A stretch of 64,000 bases of DNA from Aplectana chamaeleonis (GCA_029168955.1 JAPDOI010001221.1:62001-126000), one strand, 5' to 3'. Shown: positions 10,613 to 23,210, numbered from the stretch's first letter. The notes: generated by a model not told the origin, from the sequence alone. A program made the numbers and translations.

Positions 10613-12747
10613 CAGGGCTGGGCACGCGTCCCGGGTAACCTTAGGGGGGTGCATATTAGACGTTGCAGAGAGGGCAAAGGGGGGTGCCTAAGCCGAACAC
10701 GAAAAAAAAAGAACGAAGTGCATGTTCTGTCGAATTTCAGGAAAAAAGTAGTACGCACTATTCTTCTGAATTGTCATATCTTCTTCTCCGCTTTTTGAGT
10801 CAAACACTTAAAGAATTCAAATCATTGATAGAGATGCAGGTTGTGTTCGCAATAATTCATAGTTGCTGTCAAAGATTGTTTCGATGAAGGATTAAACACT
10901 ACTCTGTTATCTTGTAGCAAGTAAGGATTGATGTGGTGTCATGTTTCTTTGATGCAACGTTCATTGATTACGCGGGTGGTTACCAATTCGAGGCAAAGAT
11001 ACTAAGACAGCGCCCAGGAAAACTATCATTCAAGTTCAAAAAAATATTAGCGAACTGATGTATAGCCTAGGTCGCTCATTTTGTGCCGGTCGAAGCAAGG
11101 CTTATCGGGCTTATCATGTCAAAATTTTCTTATCACTGTTATACTTTGCCATGACCGACCGCTCCGCTGCTTACTCTGCCCGGACTCATCCGAGCAGGCT
11201 AGGATTTATTTCGACAAATTAAAAGTACAGATAGCACAGTCAGCATCACAACTAGTCAATAGATTTTTATTCATGAGAATGTGACTTATGAAAAGAGCCA
11301 ACTGTAAAAATTGAAGACTGCAAGTTACTATGAAAGAAGCGAATGACCGTTTCCTCCTCATTGAGAAGTACCCTGTACATAAAAACCCGAGTTTAATCCA
11401 CCTTGAATGCCGCAATCTCTCATAGGCTAGGCTAGCCGTGCGATCTGGTGTTTGTCCGCAGCTACACAACGCGCACTGGAGTGGACGCGCACGCAATATT
11501 AATTGAAAAATGTATTTTATTACAGAACGGGGCGGAGAAAATGATTGAAACTGGAGTAAATGGAAGCAGGCAGAACTAGGATTCTTTCAATGTATACAGT
11601 ATAGAAATTTAATGTAAACAAACTAAGTTGGAGCGGAGTGAATTTTTCGGACGTTATAAGGTTCATTCAAATGAACCTAGTTGATTAAAAACACCCACAA
11701 ACATGAGAACTAAGAGCATTGCGAGAAAGAGGAGAATCTGGCAAACATTTTAATAGCAATAGGTTTCATATTCAATGTGATTTAAGGACCTTAAAACTCG
11801 TCCCGGTTTTTTCCCGGTTTTGTCTTGGTTTTCGGGGTAAAACCGGGACGAGATTTAAGGTCCTTAAATCACATTAAAAATCGGTCCCATTGATGCTAAA
11901 ATGTTTGCCAGATTCTCCTCTTTCTAACAATACCCCTTGCTCTCAGTTTAATGCTAGTTTTGATCAACTAGGTTCGTTTGAATGAACCTTGTCACGGCTA
12001 AATATTTACACCCGCTCTAACTTTGTTTATTTACATTAAATTTCTAAAATGGGTACATCCAGAATAGACAACTTTCATCATCTTCCATTTCCTTTGGTTT
12101 TAATCCTTTTCTCCTCCCTGGTCTGTAATAAAATACATTTTTTATTAATATTGAGTGCGCGTCCATTCCCGTGTGCGCTGTGTAGCTGCGTACTGACACC
12201 GTATCACACGGCAAGCCGATTTTTTTAAGGGACAGCGGCATTCTAGGAGGCTAAAACTCGGGTTTTCTACTCCCTACGGATCACATGAATCCTAACATTG
12301 TTCCACAACACAAAATGGTTCTGATTTCCACATCAGAACAATCAAACACAGATTAACTAATCCTTTATAGGTTTATGAAAACATTCGACAGGAAACATTA
12401 ATTATCGCAATAGTAGTAGTTCTGTTGTTGATAATTGTTCAATTGTTTTGTATTGAAAAATGCTTCATCTTTTGTAATAACTTACCGTCTTACTAACAAA
12501 TTTTCCTCATGGGGTTGTTTTGAAGTTCAGAAATTACACTACCCTTTTTGTGGCCATTTTCGGAATTCTCTCTATTCAGTGCTTTTTTTATATTCTTGTT
12601 TATCAAAATCAGGAAGTCAAGATCATGGCTGTCCAACTATTCGGAAAACAGCCGATTTCGATTTCCCATAAGGGGGTGCCTAAAAATTACCGAGCTAAGG
12701 GGGGTGCATATTCAGAATCGCCATGCCGGGACGTGTGCCCAGCCCTG
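10613..12747. mobile_element. Non-autonomous hAT-like element 2, nested (2,135 bp)
   Basis: The ends CAGGGCTGGGCACGCGTCCC (10613) and its near-complement at 12726-12747 are flanked by a perfect 8-bp duplication GTGGTGGC at 10605-10612 and 12748-12755. GGGGTGC-type subterminal motifs are seen at both ends (near 10650-10690 and 12660-12705). There is no transposase frame. It sits inside hAT-like element 1 and contains a large foldback. Confidence 0.88.
11391..12266. repeat. Foldback element of about 880 bp nested in hAT-like element 2
   Basis: The arms meet near 11830 at CCCGGTTTT...AAAACCGGG and extend outward to AAAACCCGAGTTT at 11391 and AAACTCGGGTTTT ending at 12266. Matching blocks include the GTGCGTAGCTGCG-type region, AATAAAATACATTTTT, TGTAAATAAACAAAG and CATTCAAACGAACCTA. 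The arms have diverged moderately and carry small indels, so the element is older than the near-perfect inverted repeats elsewhere in the window. No protein frame is evident. Confidence 0.75.
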
Positions 12748-14325
12748 GTGGTGGCTCAGAGACTCTCTTCATTTGAATAGCGTGCTGCTGCTAGCACATG
12801 TAATGAGGGGGCGCACTCCGGGCCGACATCGAGTTGAACCCCTCGTCGTCAGCAACATGTGCTGCTAGCTGCAGCACAAGCTGCCGATGAGAAGTGGTCG
12901 AAACCCAGCATGCATTGGCAGCACGTGCTGTTGAAAACGAGGAGTCGGGGGCTATGGCGTGCAAATGCTATGGCGCTAAAGTTGAGCCCCGCGAGTGCGT
13001 GAGTAGCTAGACAGACGAAGAGGAGAAGTTTCTACCTCTCTGGTCCCTCAATCGGAGGACTCGATTGTAACAAAGTATGGTATTGATGCATGGAACTGCA
13101 ATGACCAGCCAATAGTTCAGCGCTTCGAAAAAGTTTTGATAAAGAGTTGTAAAAGCAAACTGTGATGGTTTTCAACTGAGATGAGACTGATAACCACGGT
13201 TCGACTGCCAGATAACACCACGTACTCACCCGCGCAACAGTACCTAAAGTATGCCTTCTGTAGTCGCCAAGGTCTCAAGCCCATGTTGGGATCGTCCTGT
13301 GCGTTGGTGGAAGGGGGGGGCGTATACCGCGTGACGATTGGAAGGAGCGGTACACCGATCCAAACGATCAGGATTAGACTCACGCTGTGATGATCGCAGC
13401 CTTGCAGTACTATTTTCTTCCGTTTCCGGGCCCAAAAACTCGGAAACGGAACGGAACAGCTCAAAAAGTACCGGAAATACGGAAACGGAATCGGAAACGG
13501 AACAGTTCCGCACAGCCCTGGCTCCGACCCTATCTTTAGACAAAAAAAACATTGTTGGATTCTCCTTATTCCATCACAGAAAACTTACTCATTTTCGAAG
13601 AAAAAAAAATGTTACGCTTTTCAAAGTTAGTCACTTTTTCAATTAGCATGAATTATTTGCTGTTATCTCAGATTTCCCTGTCTCAACAACACTATGAGTA
13701 ACCTGACGAAACTTAAATATTTGGTGTAACCACAGCATCTGTAAACATGCCTCAGTTCATCAGTGTGGGTAGCCCTACATGTTCAAGTTGAAGAACGATT
13801 TTTCTGTGTTAAAATGAAATAAACTCGAGTATGCGTTTTTCCTAGTCTGTGAGAAATAGGAAAAAATGTATCGACATTCATGGGTTTAGTTCAGTGTAAT
13901 AGTGATAACTTTTTCTGAAATCGAGATGTTAACAAAATTCCTCGGTTTTACTAAATGTACTTATGGCATTCCCGAAACGGGAAATTTTCGAAAAAAAAGC
14001 GCATTAGATTTATATATTCAGAAGAAGTGGCAAGTGAATATTAATCAACCATTATGAAGTTTCTAACTAATATCTTCCACAATAGATCATCAGAGAAGGA
14101 GGATACAGTTAGTTCCGACCCTATCTTTAGACAAAAAAAAAACATTGTTGGATTCTCCTTATTCCATCACAGAAAACTTACTCATTTTCGAAGAAAGGAA
14201 ATGTTACGCTCTTCAAAGTTGCTCACTTTTTCAATTAGCATGAATTATTTGCTGTTATCTCAGATTTCCCTGTCTCAATAACACTATGAGTAACCTGACG
14301 AAACTTAAATATTTGGTGTAACCAC

Positions 14326-16171
14326 CAGGGATGTGCGTAATAGAAATTTTGCAATTCGTTAGTCGTTAGTCGTTCAACCGACCAAAACCCTCGTTAGTCG
14401 TTAGTCGTTAAAAATCTAGTCTTTGAAAATCAGCACAGATGAGGCAGAAAAATTTCTTAGAAGAAGAAAAAGTAAGGCATGAAAAAATGCTTGTTTTCTA
14501 AAACATTCATGGCTATTGAACACACAAAGCATTCATCGTTAGAGAACCTGAATTAAATTCTAAGCCAACATATACATAATTAAAAAGATGAATGAAAACC
14601 TAATACTCAAGGGCACGTGTTTATAGATTGTGTCCTTTTTTATGAAAGAAGAAGCAATATGAGAAACCGAGGGAATCCTGAACTCTTCGGTTTTTTCCAT
14701 GCGTAAATTTGAGCTACTGACGATGACTTAAATTTGGAGAACGCGCCCTTTACCATCCAATTATCGGATAACAGTTCCCGATAATGCGCAACTGTGACCT
14801 GCAGGCACAGCCCGATATAATCGATTACATGGCGAAATGCACAAGACCCCGATTTGTTGCGGGCGGTCGCATAGCGGTAATTGCAGACCGATAGCGATAG
14901 TACAAGCGGCTGCTCAGTAATCGCCGCAACGCGACCGTCTGCTGCGAAGTAGGGCATGTGACACGCGAACAATCGCTCCTCTCGCATCTGCAACTGCTAA
15001 TACTCATTTTTGCTTAAAGGCAGTGTCCACGATGAAAATCGTTTTTCTGTTTTTCCGCCTATCTTGAAAACGGCCCCATACTGATTCCAATGATATCTCT
15101 GAAATCGTACAAAACCTTCTGGAAACGGAGTTATGGTCCCTCAAAATTTGAGCTAAGGAAACATGGTGGACGAGTTTTCCGAGGCTTGTAACTTCCGTAT
15201 TTTGCAGCCGATCTATGCGAGCTGACCTGAGTAAAGAGAGAAGCTGAGAATGAAGGGAAGAACGGGGCTAATGATTGGAAATCATCGCTCATCTCACAAT
15301 CTCGAGCATTCATTTGTTCACGTCGGTGGGCGTGTGATGCGCTTTTTGGGTTTTCAATGCGCTCGAAGTTGCAACTTCGGGCTCTTTTGGGGCTCTTCCT
15401 GGCTCGCATTCATGCGTTCTTTCGACGGTAACGTTACAGAGTGTCCCTCCACTACCCAATCCTAGTGGAATTTCGAAAACTTTTTTCATCGTGAACACTG
15501 CCTTTAAGTTCCGTTGAGTTTTATGCCTGAGTTTTTGAAGAGCTGCCTCCTGCATAATGTTATGCTGAAAAAGACATTCCAGAAAATAATTCTAGGTTTT
15601 CTTGAGACTTCTCTGTTTTGGAACCGCGAAACTTTCGGTTTCATAAAAAAAATTAAAAAATTCTCCGTTCTCAAACTGCTTCGCACACCAGCGCTAGTAT
15701 TAGAATATCGTTGTGTAGAAGCATTGAGTACCTCGGATCGCTAGTGCCTAATGTAGTCCTCGTATCACCTTTGATGTCTTCTGTTAAAATCTCCGCTGGA
15801 GCCGGTCAGTGTCGGAGCCGGTTCAGTGAGCCTACCATAAAGTCGCGCGATTGGCACGAAGTCGCAAAAGTGCGCAACGTTCGGTTGGGGTCATAATATG
15901 GGTTCTTCAGATCTGCGAAGCAGTGTCAGTAGAAGTAATAAATGCTGAAGTCTATGTTTATTTTGTACCTTCCCCTCCGAAAAACCAACAGGATTGTGTC
16001 AATCCTTGGGTTGAAGGGCGATGTCAATGACTATTGATTTTCTAACGAAATTTGAGTTCGCTTACAAAAATATTTTCAATTTCGTCAGTCGTTAGTCGTT
16101 AGTCGTAACACCCAAAAAGCTCGTTAGTCGTTAAATTCGTTAGTCGTTAGTCGTAATTACGCACATCCCTG
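14326..16171. mobile_element. Non-autonomous hAT-like element 3 (1,846 bp)
   Basis: The ends CAGGGATGTGCGTAAT (14326) and ATTACGCACATCCCTG (to 16171) are exact complements. They are flanked by a perfect 8-bp duplication GTAACCAC at 14318-14325 and 16172-16179, a word present once in sister monomers. Both subterminal regions carry tandem CGTTAGT motifs, a likely transposase-binding array. It contains a TTAA-flanked MITE at 15018-15503. No transposase frame is visible. Confidence 0.9.
15018..15503. mobile_element. TTAA-flanked MITE nested in hAT-like element 3 (486 bp)
   Basis: Inverted ends AGGCAGTGTCCACGATGA and TCATCGTGAACACTGCCT, with TTAA on both sides (15014-15017, 15504-15507). The interior corresponds to 1288-1772 in the opposite orientation. 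Confidence 0.85.
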
Positions 16172-17625
16172 GTAACCACAGCATCTGTAAACATGCCTCA
16201 GCTCATCAGTGTGAGTAGCCCTACATGTTCAAGTTGAAAAATGATTTTTCTGTGTTAAAATGAAATAAACTCGAGTACGCGTTTTTCCTAGCCTGTGAGA
16301 AATAGGAAAAAAATGTATCGACATTCTAAAATGGGTTTAGTTCAATGTAATAGTGATCAGTTGACTAACAACATAACAAAATTCCTCGGTTTTACTAAAT
16401 GTACTTATGGCATTCTCGAAACGGGAAATTTTGGAAAAAAAAACGCATTACATTTATATATTCAGAAGAAGTGGCAAGTGACTATTAATCAACCATTATG
16501 AAGTTTCTAACTAATATCTTCCACAATAGATCATCAGAGTAGGAGGATACAGTTAGTTCCGACCCTATCTTTAGACAAAAAAAACATTGTTGGATTTTCT
16601 TTATTCCATCACAGAAAACTTACTCATTTTCGAAGAAGGAAAATGTTACGCTTTTCAAAGTTGGTCACTTTTTCAATTTGCATGCATTATTTGCTTTTAT
16701 CTCAGAGTTCCCTGTCTCAATACCACTATGAGTAACCTGACGGAACTTAAATATTTGGTGTAACCACAGCATCTGTAGATTGAGAAACACTGAATAATTC
16801 AAGTGAAAAACCTTCTACGAAATGAAAATGCGAGTGATATAAATATCCTATACTTCGGACCGAATTATATTATTGGAAAAATATTCGAATAATTTTTCGA
16901 ATTTCGACCATTCAAAATTCGAAAATTTTGGTTTTCGAATTATATTCGAAATTCGAATATTTCAAATACGGGCTTTCGGAAACTATTTGAAATTCGAATA
17001 CTTCGTAAAAAGCGGTTTTGAATAATATTCGAAATTCGAATATACCTAAAAAAGACTTTCGAATAGCATTCGAAATTCGAATATTTCCAAGAGCATATTC
17101 GAATTTTTGAAATTCGAATAATCGAAATGCACAATCATCGTTTCATTGAAAGTTCTTTTTTTTTCTGAACAACCTTTGAGAGCACACTCTATCAGAGCAC
17201 CATCTTGGCAGGTGCTCCATCGGTGGGATAGGCTGGCTTGAACGGCCAGCCAAAACAAACAGTTTTTCTCTTCGCATCTCTTATGTATCTGTCAGGCAGA
17301 TATGGACAGCACCAGGGTTTAGCTTCCAAAACCCTCCCGTTACAGAGAAACAGTTGTTTGAAATACGGACGGGAGCGATTGAGCTCACTGATCTACAATG
17401 ACTACTCTAGGAACATTAGGTTGGGGTGGTCTTCGCGGCTGGAAGGGGTTAGTTTTGCTCAGGCCTTGTGAATTACGATTTGCGAATAACGAGGAATTTG
17501 AAAACTTACGATTCACAGAATTACAAAATTAAGTTACGCGAAGCCCTGCGCGGCGCGGCACGATCGATATTATAGGATCGCACTACGCCGCGCCTCTCGG
17601 CGGCGGGAGTATAAACGTCGCCTAA

Positions 17626-18560
17626 GGTCAATAGTATACACTGTCGCTGCCATGAGCGACAGTCATTTTATTTAGCACAAATTCGAGACCAGCATTGTAG
17701 CAATGGCACTGACCGTTGTAGGAACAGTTGTCGCGTGCCCGTCTCAGCGACGTGTCGTGAAGGGCGGACATACTGCAAATGTGCCTATGCCTGTCGCTGC
17801 CACTGTCACTGTCACTGTGCAGCTCACTGCGACAGCGAAAGATTTAAGGGGTCTGCGGAGTTGCACCGACCGGCGACTGGTCGCCGAGCGTCATCCTTGA
17901 CGCGGCGACAAAAATGTGTCCGAACATTTGCGTCGCCGCGTCGGTTGCCGCTCGCTGGCAGTGACGCAGGGTCGTCGCAGAATCAAAACACACTGTGGTG
18001 CCCCCCTCGTCGCCCTTCACGCCGCGTCGGTCGCCCTCGTCGTTGAATCTAATCGATATTGCATCACCCATCACTGCTCGTCGCTGCGAGCAATGCCGCG
18101 ACTTCAACTCTGCAGACGCCTTTAAAAGGCGGGAGGTGGTCGCTGTCGCTGTGCAGAGCGACGCGGCCTCGTGTCGCAAAACTATACCATCGGCCTGAAG
18201 CCCTTTTCACACATTTGCAGCCGCGTCGAATGCCGCTCCTTAAGAAAGATTATAAAAAGCGGCAAACGCGGCGTTGGCTGGCGGAGAAAACATTCTCGAT
18301 CGTTATTACCGCTAAAGCGGCGTTTGCCGCGCTTAACTGTCTCGTCATCAGTTCCGATCGCGAATCGATTTTGCCAGCATTCTAATCTGGAGAGAAGCTA
18401 GTTGCCAACTTCCGACTAATTTTCCAGTAATCCAAAACACTGGCTTCATTGTAGCTCTAAGGGGCATTTTCCGCGCGGCGGCAAAGGGGCGTAAGGGTTT
18501 AAAGCCCGAGTGTTTAGCCCTGTTCCCCACCTGAAGTCTTGCAAGCTCGGGAGCAGAAAT
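17626..18560. other. GC-rich unclassified stretch inside the TTCGAA element
   Basis: CpG-rich sequence with repeated GCGACG and GTCGC words and several overlapping short frames on both strands. I see no splice pattern, no protein motif and no clear terminal repeats. It is probably the interior of one or more MITEs. Confidence 0.4.
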
Positions 18561-18609
18561 TTGCCTAGGCCGCGCCGTGGCGTAGTAGTAGTACTTGAGA
18601 GCAGCGCTA

Positions 18610-18860
18610 GGGTCTCGGCGCTCGGATGCAATAAGGCACTTCCCCAGGAGCGGCATGCATGAACTCAGCGAACGGTGTCAGGGAGCCGCTCCGCGTGCCA
18701 TGCGCGCAACGTCGAGCACCGGGGCGGCCCTGAAAATCAAGCCCATCAATACACGCCACGAAATTCGGGGCCGCCCCGTTGCTCGACGCTGCGCGCATGG
18801 CACGCGGAGCGGCTCCCTGACACCGTTCGCTGCGTTCATGCATGCCGCCCCAGAAAGGCA
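18610..18860. repeat. GC-rich inverted repeat with arms of about 100 bp
   Basis: GAACGGTGTCAGGGAGCCGC at about 18670 is mirrored by GCGGCTCCCTGACACCGTTC at about 18811. The arms continue through GCGTGCCATGCGCGCA and the CGAGCACCGGGGCGGCC type sequence, leaving a loop of about 45 bases. A MITE or foldback is likely. Open frames on both strands here are mirror images produced by the palindrome. Confidence 0.75.
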
Positions 18861-19617
18861 TAATGATGGTCAAGTCTCGCCTGAAGCCAAGCGTCTGGTG
18901 CTAAACGCGCGTGACGCGCTTGCGTAGACTACGAATAACCCAGCGGCGACGCTATGAAGGAGCGGATTAAAATGGGTCCTAACTCTGCCGAGCAAGCAAA
19001 ATTTGTGCATGCGATCACTATCACAGTAAAAGTAGATATCACTAAAATTAGTTATCATTCAACAGAATAAAAATTGAAGGCGGATTAATAATAAAAATGA
19101 CGAGGAAGTTGTTACGGCCGCCACCATGGCGAAGCGGGCGTCACGCGCGTGGCGCGCGGGCGAGGCGTCAGACAATTAATACATCAACGCCGCGCCCGCG
19201 CGTGCCGTATGAATAGCGCCTAACATTGTGGTAGGCCGATGAATAGTTCTACAAGTGATATTCACAGTAAATAACAGCTCAAATTAATTTTTAAATTCGG
19301 ACTATCATTTGTGAATTCGAAAAAATTTATCAGAAAAATAGAAAAAATTATTTGAAAATTCGAAAATTTTGATTTTCGAATATACTACAAAATTTGAAAT
19401 TTGAGAAATCAGTCTTTCGAATATATTCGAAAATTTAGAATTCGAGAAAAATGATTTTCGAATTTGTTCGAAAATTCGAAATTCAAGAATTTTTACAGTT
19501 TTGCTCAAGTATAGAATATTCTCTGTTGTCTGACAAACTCGATTTTCTGTTTACTGAAAACTTCAAAAGAATTTCCGCACACCCCTGACCCCGCCTGCCG
19601 ATAGCGCGGCCAAATCT

Positions 19618-19758
19618 AAGGGGTCGTTTATACTCCCGCCGCGGGGCGGCGCGGCGAAGTGCAATCCTATAGTATTGATCGTGCCGCGCCGGGTGATTAA
19701 GATTACAGGAATGTACTGTGCCGCGGCGCTCGGTGTTGGGAGTATAAACGACCCCTAA
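19618..19758. mobile_element. 140-bp palindromic MITE copy
   Basis: It runs from GGGGTCGTTTATACTCCCGC to GGGAGTATAAACGACCCC, of the same family as 452-591. It lies inside the TTCGAA-rich insertion. Confidence 0.8.
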
Positions 19759-21721
19759 AACGTATACAAACCACGGCACTGTGCCCCAACCTTCCGTAAC
19801 ATCGTAAACGGAAATGAAATCTGTGTTCAGCACCCCCAAAGGTTGCAATCGCGGCCACTTGGCCACCCCTATCTTTCCTTGCCGCAACGATTCTGGAAGG
19901 AAAGGAAAACCCCGGGTTGGTGTTATCATTTAGCGGCGGCTTGAAAAAATGGGCGTGGCCAAGTGCGATTGCCATGTGGCTTCACCCTGTTAGAATCGCC
20001 CTATTAGCCTCCTCAGACGGAGTGTGGGCAAAAAAATGTAGCTTTTGCGTTTGGAAAATGGAACAGTGGAGTAGTTAAGAAAATGAATAAAGTCTTGGAA
20101 AGTATGTCGATTCCTTCATATATTAGATCTAATTTTAAATTTTTTTGTTGAGGCAGCTCGAGTAGTCGAATTCGAATAATGTTCGAATATTCACCTTTTC
20201 CGAAAAGTAGAATTCGAATAATGTTAAAATTTTCACATTTTGCGAATAGTCGAACTCGAATAATGTTCGAATATTCTTTTTTTTTCGAATATTGGACTGT
20301 TCGAAAAATTTGAATATTTATTCAAACTTGAATAGTAGGTCCTCTTTATAGGGAGTAGCCCTCATTGAGTTGAAAAATGATTTTTCTGTTATAAAATGAG
20401 ATAAACTCGAGAATGCGTTTTTTCTAGCTTCTGAAAAATAGGAAAAAAAATGTATCGACATTCTAAAATGGGTTTAGTTCAATGTAATAGTGATAACTTC
20501 TTCTGAGACTGAAAATGTAACGAAATTCCTCGGTTTTACTAGATGTACTTATGGCATTCACGAAAGGGGAATTTTCGAAAAAAAAACGCATTAGATTTAT
20601 ATATATTCAGAAGAAGTGGCAAGTGACCATTAATCAACCATTATGAAGTTTCTAACTAATATCTTCCACAATAGATCATCAGAGAAGGAGGATACAGTTA
20701 GTTCCGACCCTATCTTTATACAAAAAAAAACATTGTTGGATTTTCTTTATTCCATCACAGAAAACTTAATCATTTTCGACGAAAGAAAATGTTACGCTTT
20801 CCAAGGTTGGTCACTTTTCCAATTTGCATGAATTATTTGCTTTGATCTCAGAGTTCCCTGTCTCAATAACACTATGAAGAACCTGACGAAATTTAAATAT
20901 TTGGTGTAACCACAGCATCTGTAAACATGCCTCAGTTCATCAGTGTGAGTAGCCCTACATGTTCAAGTTGAAAAATGATTTTTCTGTGTTAAAATGAATT
21001 AAACTCGAGTATGTGTTTTTCCTAGCCTGTGAGAAATAGGAAAAAAATGTATCGACATTCTAAAATGGGTTTAGTTCAATGTAATAGTGATAACTTTTTC
21101 TGAGACGGAAAACATAACAAAATTCCTCGTGTTTACTAAATGTACTTATGGCATTCACGAAACGGGAAATTTTGAAAAAAAAACGCATTAGATTTATATA
21201 TTTAGAAGAAGTGGCAAGTGACTATTAATCAACTATTATGAAGTTTCTAACTAATATCTTCCACAATAGATCATCAGAGTAGGAGGATACAGTTAGTTCC
21301 GACCCTATCTTTAGACAAAAAAAACATTGTTGGATTTTCTTTATTCCATCACAGAAAACTTACTCATTTTCGAAGAAGGAAAATGTTACGCTTTTCAAAG
21401 TTGGTCACTTTTTCAATTTGCATGCATTATTTGCTTTTATCTCAGAGTTCCCTGTCTCAATAACACTGTGAGTAACCTGACAAAACTTAGATATTTGGTG
21501 TAACTCGCATCATCGTTAGATTGAGAAACACTGAATAATTCAAGTGAAAAACCTTTTAAGAAATTAAAATGCGAGTGACATAAATATTCTCTGCTAATTA
21601 CTCGAAATTAGCCAGTTTCAAGAAAGGTTGTTTCTCTATGGAGCTCATACTCCCAATCAAGTTGTTTTCAGTACGAGAATAAAGCATACTTCAGTTCATC
21701 AGTGTGAGTAGCCCTAATTAA

Positions 21722-22269
21722 AGGCAGTGGTCGCGATAAAATATGCTTGCCTTCTTTTCCTCTCTGACCCCTTTTCTCGGTATAGAATAGTAGGACCAAC
21801 AAGAAAAAAACGCGAAAAAAACCGCTGTTTCGGGCCAAATTCAAAGCCTGAACTTTCCTGTCTTTTGATGGTGGACGAGCCCACTCCACATCATCGGCAG
21901 CGATGATCTCTGGTATCAAGAACATCAGCTGGCTTGAAATTGAATTTCAATCAATGAACAATATCCTTCGGACTCATCTAGTCAAAAACATTGACTGAAG
22001 TGTTTGCATTCATTGGTCAACTCTTTTCATTACGTAAATTTGAACTTATTTCTTCCTCTGAATGTCGATGATTTTTGACTGCTCGGCATGAGGCTGCGAT
22101 CTTTTTTTGCGGCGTTGTGCACGTGTGCACGAACCAGCATATTTGGGCCCTAGAGTTTCTAAATCTAGCCCGCTTTTCATCGCGCTACCTTCATAGTTTT
22201 TCAGCTGTTTTCGATCAGAGCTGATTTTTATGGGTTCTTAGATTACGTTTTTCATCGAGACCACTGCCT
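21722..22269. mobile_element. TTAA-flanked MITE inside a satellite monomer (548 bp)
   Basis: Inverted ends AGGCAGTGGTCGCGA and its partner TCGAGACCACTGCCT, with TTAA at 21718-21721 and 22270-22273. It interrupts a satellite monomer between its AGTAGCCCTA and AGTTGAAAAATGA blocks. Full-length relative of 2309-3671. Confidence 0.85.
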
Positions 22270-23210
22270 TTAAGTTGAAAAATGATTTTCTGTTATAAAA
22301 TGAGATAAACTCGAGAATGCGTTTTTTTCTAGCTTTCGAAAAATAGGGGAAAAAATGTATCGACATTCTAAAGAGGGTTTAGTTCAATCCAAAAGAGATA
22401 ACTTTTTCTGAGACCATCATGATTAAACAAATTTCCTTGGTTTTACTAAATGTACTTATGGCATTCGCGAAACGGGAAATTTTTGGAAAAAAAAACGCAT
22501 TAGATTTATATATTCAAAAGAAGTGACAAGTGACTATTAATCAACCATTATGAAGTTTCTAACTAATATCTTCCACAATATATCTTCATCGAAGGACGAT
22601 ACAGTCAGTTTTGACCCTATCACTAGGCCAAAAAAAAACTGTCGAATTCACCTAATTTCAAAACTTATTCATCTTCGACGAAAGAAAATGTTCTACTTAT
22701 AAAAGTAAAAAACACGTTGGTCACTTTTTCCAATTTGCACAAATGATTTGCTTTTATCTCATAGTTCCCCATTTCGTTAACACTATGAGTAACCTGACGA
22801 AGCTGAAATATTTGGTGTAACCCGCAACATCTGTAGATTGAGAAACACTGAAAAAATTCAAGTGAAAACCTTCGACGAAATAAAAATGCCAAAGATTTTC
22901 AAGGGAATTTTTTTTCTATGGAGCTCATACTCATTTCCAACGATTGAATTTTTTTGAAACTCGGAAAATGAAACATTGTCTCAATATTTTTGTGCGGCAG
23001 CATAAGCTGTCGCAAAACACACTTCCGGTTCTGAGGAAATCTATGACGCCACTGTTCCCAACTGTTTACCCGAGTGCGATTCAAGGATGATTAGGTGATG
23101 ATGGCTCGTTTTTGTTTTGTCAAGAAGCCGCCACAGGTCGCCACCTTTCCTATGTGATTGTTACACATTTACGTGTTTTGAGGTAATGAATACAGGTTCT
23201 CACCAGCATA

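Larger units (their letters stand above)
9951..13520. mobile_element. Non-autonomous hAT-like element 1 (3,570 bp)
   Basis: Terminal inverted repeats CAGGGCTGTGCGGAA (9951-9965) and its complement (13506-13520) begin with the CAGGG typical of hAT elements. They are flanked by the 8-bp duplication GTTCCGAC (9943-9950) / GCTCCGAC (13521-13528), one mismatch. Sister monomers show the empty site. Subterminal GGAAACGGAA repeats occur at both ends. No transposase is visible. Inside lie a second hAT-like element (10613-12747) and a possible captured exon (10324-10590). Confidence 0.85.
16855..20352. mobile_element. Putative TTCGAA-iteron element of about 3.5 kb with nested MITEs
   Basis: The satellite stops near 16854 and resumes near 20353. 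The ends read CCTATACTTCGGACC and GGTCCTCTTTATAGG, matching at 11 of 15 positions as inverted repeats. Both flanks contain dense AATTCGAAATTCGAAT-type repeats (16870-17130; 19310-19510; 20160-20330). Segments 17195-17450 and 19311-19508 recur at 61151-61390 and 61811-62057, so at least one further family is nested here. GC-rich palindromes and two copies of the 140-bp MITE lie in the middle. No target duplication could be established. Confidence 0.55.
6290..22960. repeat. Tandem satellite, monomer about 595 bp, at least six copies with insertions
   Basis: Monomers can be phased on AGTAGCCCTA. Anchor positions are 6310, 13768, 16214, 20354, 20948 and 21707. The uninterrupted step 20354 to 20948 is 594. 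Subtracting the RTE and first hAT-like insertion with their duplications gives 596 for 6310 to 13768, and subtracting the third gives 592 for 13768 to 16214. The 21707 copy is preceded by a longer spacer variant of about 165 bp that also flanks the left edge of the array. Recognisable blocks within each monomer are AACTCGAGTATGYG, GGCATTCTCGAAACGG, AGAAGAAGTGGCAAGTGA and AACACTATGAGTAACCTGACG. No convincing coding frame was seen. Confidence 0.9.

Noticed and set aside
19575..19590. Right end of a further hAT-like element (CACACCCCTG)
   Set aside because: No matching CAGGGGTG left end or 8-bp duplication was found.
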